Below are positions 37,944 through 44,858 of a stretch of 64,000 nucleotides of DNA, piece after piece. Numbering within the stretch: the stretch's first letter is position 1; every line of letters starts with the position of its first letter. Under the pieces are notes generated by a model. The model was given only the letters and a program-made list of their open reading frames with translations. It did not search any database and was not told where the DNA came from. Both the position numbers and the translations under genes were made by a program. Origin of the DNA: Pseudomonadota bacterium (GTDB taxonomy: Bacteria > Desulfobacterota > Desulfobulbia > Desulfobulbales > SURF-16); NCBI GenBank assembly GCA_018816555.1, contig JAHIVT010000138.1, positions 1 to 64,000 on the forward strand. Direction: 5' to 3'.

Positions 37944-38861
37944 ATGGAATCAATAGTATCATTCTGCTTTGCAATACTTGCTGCGCCTCTCCTGTCGGCA
38001 ATTATTATGAAAGTAAAGGCCTATATTGCCGGGAGGAAGGGTCCCCCCATTCTGATAAAGTATTATACTCTTGCCAAGCTGTTTAAAAAGGGTTCCGTGT
38101 ATAGTACCAGTTCAAGTTTTGTTTTTAAGCTGGGGCCGGTGGTTTCCTTCTGCAGTGTTGTTATGGTGTTGCTTTTTTTCCCCTTCGCCGGGATAAAACC
38201 GCTCTTGTCCTTTCATGGCGATGTGATTATCCTCCTCTATCTTATGGGGCTTGGCCGCTTCTTCACCATTATAGCCGCCCTTGATACTGCTTCGCCCTTT
38301 GAGGGCATGGGTGCAGCCAGAGAGGCCTACTTTTCCACTCTTGCCGAGGCGACACTTTTTGTTATTCTGCTGCTTTTTTATAGGTTGAACGGGTCTTTCA
38401 GCTTTGCCGCCTTTTTCACAGGGACAACTGCCATCAACCTGTGGAGCCCGGCTGCTTCACTGTTGTTGCTCGTCATAGTCGCCTTGTTTGTCGTTCTTTT
38501 GACGGAAAACTCCAGGGTGCCGGTGGATGATCCGGCTACTCATCTTGAGTTGACCATGATTCACGAGGTCATGATTCTTGATCACAGCGGGCCGGATCTT
38601 GCCCTTATTGAACTGGGCGCCTACCTGAAATTGTTTTTTTATTCCGCCTTTATCACCTGCCTGCTTTATCCCTTTCAACTGGATAACGTCTATCTGAACG
38701 GCCTGATTTTCTACGGTATCATGGGCATGATTTACGTACTGGTGGGGATAACGGAATCCATTATGGCCAGATACAAGATGAATCTGGTACCAAAGTTTAT
38801 TCTGACCTCCTTTGCTCTGGTATTTTTTGCGACCATTCTCACCATGGAGTTTGTCAAATGA
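37944..38861 (+). CDS. hyfC: Hydrogenase-4 subunit C-like membrane protein (NuoH family)
   Basis: This is the NuoH/HycD-type membrane subunit that contacts the hydrophilic arm and the first ion channel. Around eight helices are visible. Family motifs: GRKGPPILIKYYTLAKLFKK near the N-terminus, the acidic loop DTASPFEGMGAAREAYFSTLAE, and ENSRVPVDDPATHLELTMIHE. The ATG at 37944 is preferred over an adjacent TTG because AGAGG sits 8 bases before it. It ends overlapping the next gene by 4 bases. Confidence 0.93.
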   Translation: MESIVSFCFAILAAPLLSAIIMKVKAYIAGRKGPPILIKYYTLAKLFKKGSVYSTSSSFVFKLGPVVSFCSVVMVLLFFPFAGIKPLLSFHGDVIILLYLMGLGRFFTIIAALDTASPFEGMGAAREAYFSTLAEATLFVILLLFYRLNGSFSFAAFFTGTTAINLWSPAASLLLLVIVALFVVLLTENSRVPVDDPATHLELTMIHEVMILDHSGPDLALIELGAYLKLFFYSAFITCLLYPFQLDNVYLNGLIFYGIMGMIYVLVGITESIMARYKMNLVPKFILTSFALVFFATILTMEFVK

Positions 38862-39511
38862 TACAGCTTTCCGATGCAATACTGTCCCTTGTGCTGCTGT
38901 CAGTTCTTTTGTCATTAAGCTCAAACAGGCTTATGGGGTTGGTCAGGATTATGGCCTTTCAAGGCATCCTGGTTTCCCTGGTGCCATTGTTTCTTGATCA
39001 GCATCAGGGAATTGGCGCCGGCAGTATTCTTTTTTTGCAGATCATGATTCTGATTAAAGGGATCCTTATCCCCGGCTTTATGTATATTGCCGTCAATAAG
39101 GTAAAAATGAGAACGGAAGTCGAGCCGTTTGTCGGCTATCATGCCTCACTTTTTACCGGTTTGGCCTTTATCGTTATTTCCGCCTATATTACGGAGCGGC
39201 TGAATATTTCCCTTCCCGGCGGCCATGCTCTTCTGCTGATCACCGCCATTACCACGATGGCTTCAGGGCTTTTTTTGCTCATGGCCCGACGCAAGGCCAT
39301 TACCCAGGTTATCGGGTACCTGATGATGGAAAATGGTATTTATCTGGTGGGCGCGGCACTGGCAAAGGAATCTCATACTCAGTATGTGGTTGAATTCGGC
39401 GTGCTGCTCGATCTGTTGGTCGGCGTTATGATTATGGGTATTGTTCTGCATAACATCAACAGCGCTTTTGACGATGTGGACACCGCACTGCTTGGACGAT
39501 TAAAGGATTGA
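38858..39511 (+). CDS. hyfE: Hydrogenase-4 component E-like membrane protein
   Basis: This 217-residue membrane protein (about seven helices) resembles HyfE, which covers the NuoK-like position and adjacent helices in group 4 complexes. Diagnostic segment: GYLMMENGIYLVGAAL, with the membrane glutamate of the NuoK-type proton path. The start overlaps the preceding stop (ATGA), and the next gene begins 4 bases after it, so translation is probably coupled. Confidence 0.9.
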   Translation: MIQLSDAILSLVLLSVLLSLSSNRLMGLVRIMAFQGILVSLVPLFLDQHQGIGAGSILFLQIMILIKGILIPGFMYIAVNKVKMRTEVEPFVGYHASLFTGLAFIVISAYITERLNISLPGGHALLLITAITTMASGLFLLMARRKAITQVIGYLMMENGIYLVGAALAKESHTQYVVEFGVLLDLLVGVMIMGIVLHNINSAFDDVDTALLGRLKD

Positions 39512-39515
39512 GAAT

Positions 39516-40943
39516 ATGTTAGAACTGGTTTTCCTCATACCCCTGTTTGCCGGAATAATGGCAACATTTCTCCCTGTGAAGCTCGGCAGGGTCATTCTTG
39601 TCATCACCGCCCTTTTGCATGTGCAGCTGACCGGGATGTGCTGGCTGAAGATCTCGGCGCCGATGTTTGATGATTATTTCCGCGCCACACCGGAAGGCAC
39701 TCTGGTGCTTCTTGTCACCTCCTTCATCTTTCTGTTCATCTCCATTTATAGCGTTTCCTACATGAGAGAGACGGAAATGGAAAATGAGCATGTTTTCATC
39801 GGCTGCATGCTTTTTTTCCTGGCTGCCATGAGCATGGTGACTATGGCTGATCATCTTATCGTCCTGTGGATAGCCATCGAGGCCACCACTCTGGTCAGCG
39901 CCCCATTGATCTTTGTGCATCGGTCCAAAGAAGCTTTGGAGGCAACCTGGAAATACGTACTGATCTGCTCAGTGGGCATTGCCTTGGCTCTCCTCGGGTC
40001 TTTCTTTATCACCCTGTCCATGGACATCGGCCAGGTGGATGTTCCGCTGGCCTTTTCCGCACTGCAGGCCGTGGCCGCAAATCTCGATCCGGTCTGGCTC
40101 AAGGCGGGATTTGTTTTTGTGGTCATCGGCTACGGCACCAAGATGGGACTGGCTCCCATGCATACCTGGCTTCCCGACGCCCACAGCGAGTCTCCCAGCC
40201 CTGCATCAGCCCTTTTGTCAGGTGCTCTGCTGAACTGCGCGTTTCTCGGAGTCTATAAGACTCACACCCTGCTCTATGCTGCCGGGCTCGGCACCTATTC
40301 GAGCAATGTCCTTATAGTTTTCGGTCTGGTCTCCATGTCCGTTGCCGCGGTTTTTATTATGAATCAGACCGATTACAAGCGGATGCTGGCTTACTCGAGT
40401 ATCGAAAACATGGGTATCATAGCCTTCGGCATCGCCATCGGGGGATTGGGCACGTACGGGGCCATGCTGCATCTGATCCATCACTCGCTGATTAAGTCCT
40501 CCCTGTTTCTGTCGTCCGGCAATATTCTGCTCGGCTACGGTACGAAACTTATCAGCAAGACAGGCAATATGGCGAAGTTGCTGCCCAAGACCTTTCTTGC
40601 CTTTTTTGCCGGTTTTGCCGGGATCTCCGGTTTCCCGCCTTTCGGCATATTCATCAGTGAGCTGCTGATCATTATCGGTGCTTTTCGCAGTGGCCGTTTT
40701 GTGAGCATCGGCATTTTCATTTTCTGTTTGATCCTCATTTTTGCGGGCGCTGCGCGTCTCGTCATGCGCATGTCATTTGCCCAGCATGATGAGGACATTC
40801 TGGTGCAGGAAAAAATGCTGAGGATCCTGCCCTCCTATGCCCTTTTGTTGACCTCCGCGATCCTCTGTGTGTGGCTTCCGGAAAGTCTTTATCAAACTAT
40901 TATCAACGCAATCACAGCTATCGGGGGTGGGTTGAATGGATAA
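39516..40943 (+). CDS. hyfF: Hydrogenase-4 component F-like proton-translocating membrane protein
   Basis: This is the second antiporter-like subunit of the locus (475 residues, about 14 helices), related to HyfF/NuoN/MrpD. The channel segments are clear: FVVIGYGTKMGLAPMHTWLP with its lysine, DYKRMLAYSSIENMGIIAFG, and HLIHHSLIKSSLFLSSGNIL. The acidic residue is in IVLWIAIEATTLVSAPLIF. No HyfD homologue is present between HyfC and HyfF, so the complex has two such subunits rather than three. It overlaps the large-subunit gene by 8 bases. Confidence 0.92.
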   Translation: MLELVFLIPLFAGIMATFLPVKLGRVILVITALLHVQLTGMCWLKISAPMFDDYFRATPEGTLVLLVTSFIFLFISIYSVSYMRETEMENEHVFIGCMLFFLAAMSMVTMADHLIVLWIAIEATTLVSAPLIFVHRSKEALEATWKYVLICSVGIALALLGSFFITLSMDIGQVDVPLAFSALQAVAANLDPVWLKAGFVFVVIGYGTKMGLAPMHTWLPDAHSESPSPASALLSGALLNCAFLGVYKTHTLLYAAGLGTYSSNVLIVFGLVSMSVAAVFIMNQTDYKRMLAYSSIENMGIIAFGIAIGGLGTYGAMLHLIHHSLIKSSLFLSSGNILLGYGTKLISKTGNMAKLLPKTFLAFFAGFAGISGFPPFGIFISELLIIIGAFRSGRFVSIGIFIFCLILIFAGAARLVMRMSFAQHDEDILVQEKMLRILPSYALLLTSAILCVWLPESLYQTIINAITAIGGGLNG

Positions 40944-42444
40944 CCTCCTTAAAATTGACAATGGTGAAACAGTAAAACGAAGCGATATCCCTCAGCTGTC
41001 CTTTGATGTTTTTCGCCGGGAATTGCTCGATTTTGCCGTTAATGGCGGGCAGATTGTCCACTATTTTGCCTATGAGGATGACGGCGTACTCAAGGTCATG
41101 GCTGTCTTACGCAATGATGACGGTCTGTACGTCACCGGCAGCGATGTTGCCGAAACCTATCATGCCTTGACCGCGGACTGCGAAAAATTCCACATGTTCG
41201 AGCGGGAGATCGCCGAACAGTACGGGGTTCGGCCGTATGATCATCCGTGGCTGAAACATGTCCGTTACCATGCCAATTACCGGAATCGGGAGGATGTCTT
41301 TGGCAATGATTACAGCCAGGATATCCCCGGCAATTATGATTATTTCCCGGTGGAAGGGGAGGCAATTCATGAAGTGGCGGTCGGACCTGTGCATGCCGGT
41401 ATCATCGAACCGGGCCATTTCCGTTTTCAGTGCATTGGCGAAGAGGTTCTCCATCTTGAGATCCAACTCGGCTATCAGCATCGCGGCGTTGAGAAGATGA
41501 TGCTTGAGGTGCCGAGGAAACGGATGCCCGTTATCGTTGAAGGCATTGCCGGCGATACGGCTATCGGCCACAGTCTCTGCTACGCCCAGGCCATTGAATC
41601 CCTGGGCTCTGTTGCTGTTGATGAGGGGGCAAGAATCGTCCGCTCCATCGCCCTTGAGCTGGAACGTATTGCTAACCATACCGGCGATCTTGGCGCCCTG
41701 AGCGGCGACGTGGCCTTTAACCCTCCGGCTGCCTATTTCGGCCGGCTCAGAGGCGAGTTTCTCAATCTCCTCATGGTGCTCTCCGGCAACCGTTTCGGCA
41801 AGGGCCTCGTCCGTCCCGGGGGCGTTGCCTATTCCATGGGCCAGGAGCAGCGCCAGCTTCTTATCGACAAGATAAAGGAAACAAAGCCTGAGGTTGAACA
41901 TGTCTGTGATCTGCTGTTTACGGCCCACACCGTCCAGGCCCGTTTTGATCTCACGGGGACAGTCGACAGGGAAACGGCGGAGAAGCTCGGCCTTGTAGGC
42001 TATTCAGGCCGGGCCTCCGGTCTTGCATATGACGCACGGGTCAGTTTCCCCACCGAATGCTATGCTGGGTTGCCGGCTAATATGAATAATAAGACCGATG
42101 GTGATGTCGCCAGCAGGGCAACGGTGCGCAGAGAGGAAATCGAACACTCCTTTCTTTTGATTGAAACACTGCTGGCAAAAAATGTCGAAACGGAAAGTGT
42201 TCTGGCCGGCGAGTGCAAACTTGCGCCCTCCTCCTTTGTTGTCACCATCAATGAAGGCTGGCGGGGAGAAATTTCCCATTGCCTGCTGACAGGTGCGGGA
42301 GGCGAGATTCTGCGTTACAAGGTCAAAGATCCTTCCTTTCACAACTGGACTGGGCTGGCCATGTCGCTTCGTAATCAGGGCATATCAGATTTCCCGCTCT
42401 GCAATAAAAGCTTTAACCTCTCCTACTGTGGTTTTGATCTGTAA
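40936..42444 (+). CDS. Ehr-type large subunit: NuoC/NuoD-like hydrogenase large-subunit homologue lacking nickel ligands
   Basis: The 502-residue protein combines a NuoC-like N-terminal part (about 1-140; DCEKFHMFEREIAEQYGVRP) with a NuoD/HycE-like part (about 145-502; GPVHAGIIEPGHFRF). In true group 4 hydrogenases the first nickel motif is ERICGIC-x3-H. Here the aligned segment is EGIAGDTAIGH, so the two cysteines are replaced by A205 and T208, while H212 is kept. The C-terminal DPCxxC motif is also absent; the protein ends with SDFPLCNKSFNLSYCGFDL, with a cysteine pair eight residues apart (C489, C498). It also lacks the C-terminal extension cleaved by maturation proteases. This fits the energy-converting-hydrogenase-related (Ehr) complexes described from Geobacter. 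It should not bind NiFe; its redox substrate is unknown. Confidence 0.9.
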   Translation: MDNLLKIDNGETVKRSDIPQLSFDVFRRELLDFAVNGGQIVHYFAYEDDGVLKVMAVLRNDDGLYVTGSDVAETYHALTADCEKFHMFEREIAEQYGVRPYDHPWLKHVRYHANYRNREDVFGNDYSQDIPGNYDYFPVEGEAIHEVAVGPVHAGIIEPGHFRFQCIGEEVLHLEIQLGYQHRGVEKMMLEVPRKRMPVIVEGIAGDTAIGHSLCYAQAIESLGSVAVDEGARIVRSIALELERIANHTGDLGALSGDVAFNPPAAYFGRLRGEFLNLLMVLSGNRFGKGLVRPGGVAYSMGQEQRQLLIDKIKETKPEVEHVCDLLFTAHTVQARFDLTGTVDRETAEKLGLVGYSGRASGLAYDARVSFPTECYAGLPANMNNKTDGDVASRATVRREEIEHSFLLIETLLAKNVETESVLAGECKLAPSSFVVTINEGWRGEISHCLLTGAGGEILRYKVKDPSFHNWTGLAMSLRNQGISDFPLCNKSFNLSYCGFDL

Positions 42445-42520
42445 GGGCTTGGTTTCGATTGTTTGAGCAGAGACGCTGCAGATCGTTGCTCTTTTACACA
42501 AAGCCGATGAGGATTTTGGA

Positions 42521-43264
42521 ATGTTGAAAATAATACAGAATAGAATGGAACAGGGGTGTCGTACCTCGAAATATCCTAAAACCCCGATTACTCTTAATAA
42601 GAGATATCGGGGTCTGCCGAAAATTCACAAGAATTGCCCGGCATCACTTATGAAAAAATGTGCCGATCTGTGCCCGCAGGATGCCATTGATGCTGATAAT
42701 GGTTTGATTGATCTCGGTCGCTGTGTTTTTTGCGGCCAATGCGAAACCCTGTCAAAGGGTGATTTTGTTCAGTTCACCCAGAACTTTGAACTTGGCGTTG
42801 CCAAAAAAGAACATCTGCTGACAAATGGCAACCTGCCCAAACTTGCCGAGAATGCGAAAAAACATTTTAAGAAGCTGTTTGGCCGCTCCCTGCAGCTGCG
42901 CCAGGTTTCCGCAGCCGGCTGCAATTCCTGCGAAGCCGATACCAACGTTTTAAATACCCCCTTTTTTGATCTCGCCCGATTCGGCATCCAGTTTGTCGCC
43001 TCTCCCCGGCATGCCGATGGCATTCATGTAACCGGCCCAATTTCCAGGAACATGCAGGCCGCACTTCTGACCACCTATGAAGCTGTTCCTGCACCGAAGA
43101 TTGTTATTGCCAGCGGCAGCTGTTCCATTTCCGGCGGGCCTTTCCGGGGAAGCCCTGATGTTGTCGGCGACCTGAACAGCCTGCTCCCCGTGGATCTCTA
43201 TATTCCCGGCTGCCCGCCACACCCGCTCACCACCCTGCATGCCCTGCTGAATTATTTCAAATAA
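42521..43264 (+). CDS. Ehr-type small subunit: 4Fe-4S ferredoxin-like segment fused to NuoB-like domain
   Basis: This protein has 247 residues. The N-terminal part has cysteines C39, C47, C51 (CADLCP) and C68, C71, C74 (CVFCGQC), sufficient for at least one [4Fe-4S] cluster (C51 with C68/C71/C74) and resembling HycF/HyfH-type ferredoxins. The C-terminal part is NuoB/HycG-like, with the four ligands of the N2-type cluster: C134 and C137 (AAGCNSCEAD), C201 (SGSCSISGGPF) and C231 (PGCPPHP). So the electron path up to the large subunit is intact even though the NiFe site is not. It is the last gene of the operon, 76 bases after the large subunit, with GAGGA before the ATG. Confidence 0.88.
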   Translation: MLKIIQNRMEQGCRTSKYPKTPITLNKRYRGLPKIHKNCPASLMKKCADLCPQDAIDADNGLIDLGRCVFCGQCETLSKGDFVQFTQNFELGVAKKEHLLTNGNLPKLAENAKKHFKKLFGRSLQLRQVSAAGCNSCEADTNVLNTPFFDLARFGIQFVASPRHADGIHVTGPISRNMQAALLTTYEAVPAPKIVIASGSCSISGGPFRGSPDVVGDLNSLLPVDLYIPGCPPHPLTTLHALLNYFK

Positions 43265-43267
43265 AAA

Positions 43268-43311
43268 ACGTAATTCACTCACTTTAAAAACTTAAGCTGA
43301 GTGAATTGCGT
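43268..43311 (+). terminator. Hairpin just after the Ehr operon (weak terminator or mRNA-stabilising stem)
   Basis: A 14-base stem (43268-43281 with 43298-43311, including one T-G pair) and 16-base loop begins 4 bases after the small-subunit stop. There is no T-run after the stem, so termination would be weak or factor-assisted. Confidence 0.45.
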
Positions 43312-43482
43312 CTTCAGCATGAATCACATCCCGTTTTCCCGCGAATATTCATAGAGTTGTTTATTCAAGGTACTGCTTTATTCTTTTTTTGTGTTGCTCA
43401 TTTGAGCGGTAAGGGCCGTTGATTCATCGCAGTTGCGTGCCCATCTGTGATCAATGAGAAGTCAGGGCATTATTTTTTATTC

Positions 43483-43513
43483 TTGACCTGTATAAATTTT
43501 CCATCTATTTAAT
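43483..43513 (+). promoter_or_regulatory. Candidate sigma-70 promoter for the LCIB-like gene
   Basis: TTGACC at 43483-43488 is followed after 19 bases by TTTAAT (43508-43513), or after 17 bases by the weaker TATTTA (43506-43511). It lies about 80 bases before the start codon. The match is moderate and the region AT-rich. Confidence 0.35.
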
Positions 43514-43591
43514 TGAGCAATATTACCCAAAATTCCGGAGATGTATTTTAAATGACAACATAAAAATGTGAGGCAAAGGGGGATTTGACTA

Positions 43592-44773
43592 ATGTTCAGG
43601 CAATACCGGGAGTACTATGTGACGAGAAAGTTGGCGCCATTCAAGGTTGACGGTCTGGCAATGCCCTATCCGGAGTTTGTTCCTAGGCTCTATAACTTCT
43701 GTAAAGCGCTTGGCTTCAGGAAAGGGTTGATCATGCCGTCCAGGGCTTTTTGTTCTGATGAAAATCAAGGTCTGCCCATTATCCTTCTTACCAAGCATTT
43801 TGGCACTTTTCCCTTTAATCATGGCCGTGTTGGCGGTATTATGGCCATTGACAGACACGGCCCCCACTCCCATCATGGGGAGGATCTGGTCATTGTCCAG
43901 GCAAGTCATGTGGGCTATGATCCTGATACCGGCGTTTATGGGAATTACGCTCGACCGCAGCGGATAGGCAAATGTGTCGGTGCCTCCTGCGGCAAACTCA
44001 CCCATGTCATTTCACCCTATCTGGAACAATACAAGTTTGCCAAAGATCGGATTTTCCTGCACCGTGACGAACAGGGCAGATATCTGATCACCGTCAAGAA
44101 TACCTTTATCGACTTTGCCTTTCACCCGGTCAAGGACGGCCTGGTCCTGCGTTTGCAAAATATTGCCAAGATGGGCAATGGCGGCCTGATCCGGCCTGTA
44201 ACCGCCGCAAGCACCTCACAGGTATACGAAGTATCGGATGAGTTCCGCCAGCGTACAGATGCCGCCGACTATCAATGGAAGGGCGGTGAGGGGGAACCCA
44301 TCGGCGATCTATTGGCCGAAGACATGTTTTTCTTCCGGGAAGATTTTCATGAAACAGATGAATCGATCCTGCTGGAAAGAAATATTATCGAATTCATGCC
44401 CAACATCGTTACCGCCCCGAATCCTTCCCTGCGGGCGGCCAAGATCAACCTCCAGCTGGAATTTACCCGGGTGGTGGAATCCATTCGGCGCGGCACGGAA
44501 TACAAAGGGAGAAATCTTCTCTATATCGCCGGCCTTAATCTCGATATATCGGAAACTGACGATTTCCCGGCAACGAATTATTTTGTTCCCTGGGCCGCCC
44601 ATATTCAGCTGGAGGGAGAAGGTCCTGGCGAACATGCCCATCCCATGGAGCAGGATGAACTGTATGACAATCTGATGACACACAGCATCGAGAATCCTGA
44701 TCAGGTTAATCTGAAGGAAGAGATCGGCAGGATGTTGAAGATGCCGCATTATGATATACGGTCACCCAAGTAA
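43592..44773 (+). CDS. LCIB/C-like (theta-type) beta-carbonic-anhydrase-fold protein
   Basis: I recognise the LCIB/LCIC family, first known from the algal CO2-concentrating mechanism and structurally a variant of beta-carbonic anhydrases. Key segments: MPSRAFCSDENQG with C54 and D56; a Gly/Phe-rich stretch (FGTFPFNHGRVGGIMAID); QASHVGYDPDTGVYG with H106; and CVGASCGKLTHV with C133. C54, H106 and C133 are the expected zinc ligands and D56 the dyad aspartate. The arginine of the canonical C-x-D-x-R dyad is N58 here, so activity is uncertain; some family members are inactive in vitro. The C-terminal about 200 residues are less familiar. There is no signal peptide, so it is cytoplasmic. It follows the Ehr operon on the same strand. 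Assignment is by motif memory; a profile search should confirm. Confidence 0.72.
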   Translation: MFRQYREYYVTRKLAPFKVDGLAMPYPEFVPRLYNFCKALGFRKGLIMPSRAFCSDENQGLPIILLTKHFGTFPFNHGRVGGIMAIDRHGPHSHHGEDLVIVQASHVGYDPDTGVYGNYARPQRIGKCVGASCGKLTHVISPYLEQYKFAKDRIFLHRDEQGRYLITVKNTFIDFAFHPVKDGLVLRLQNIAKMGNGGLIRPVTAASTSQVYEVSDEFRQRTDAADYQWKGGEGEPIGDLLAEDMFFFREDFHETDESILLERNIIEFMPNIVTAPNPSLRAAKINLQLEFTRVVESIRRGTEYKGRNLLYIAGLNLDISETDDFPATNYFVPWAAHIQLEGEGPGEHAHPMEQDELYDNLMTHSIENPDQVNLKEEIGRMLKMPHYDIRSPK

Positions 44774-44795
44774 AGGGAGAAGGGAAAAGTGAGGA

Positions 44796-44823
44796 GTAGG
44801 GGCGGTTCGCGAACCGCCCCTAC
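44796..44823. repeat. Perfect 28-base palindrome, REP-like element
   Basis: The 14-base half GTAGGGGCGGTTCG is followed directly by its exact reverse complement. The GTAGGGGCG...CGCCCCTAC layout resembles palindromic extragenic repeats found in many copies in diverse bacterial genomes. It lies between the convergent LCIB-like and rsmB genes and has no T-run, so it is not a classical terminator, though it may shield 3' ends. Confidence 0.8.
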
Positions 44824-44858
44824 GTGCCCCAGGCATGATGTGTTGGAGGGGGGCACCC

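Larger units (their letters stand above)
43265..43591. other. Intergenic region between the Ehr operon and the carbonic-anhydrase-like gene
   Basis: This 327-base AT-rich region contains the hairpin above and a candidate promoter for the downstream gene, but no gene or tRNA. Its length and hairpin suggest that the carbonic-anhydrase-like gene has its own promoter rather than being only a seventh operon gene. Confidence 0.5.

Noticed and set aside
35937..43264. A functional group 4 [NiFe] hydrogenase (Hyf/formate hydrogenlyase)
   Set aside because: The gene order suggests it, but the large subunit lacks both nickel-binding CxxC motifs, and no maturation genes or formate dehydrogenase are present.
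44774..44823. The 28-base palindrome as a transcription terminator
   Set aside because: There is no T-run on either side; it is better explained as a REP-like repeat.
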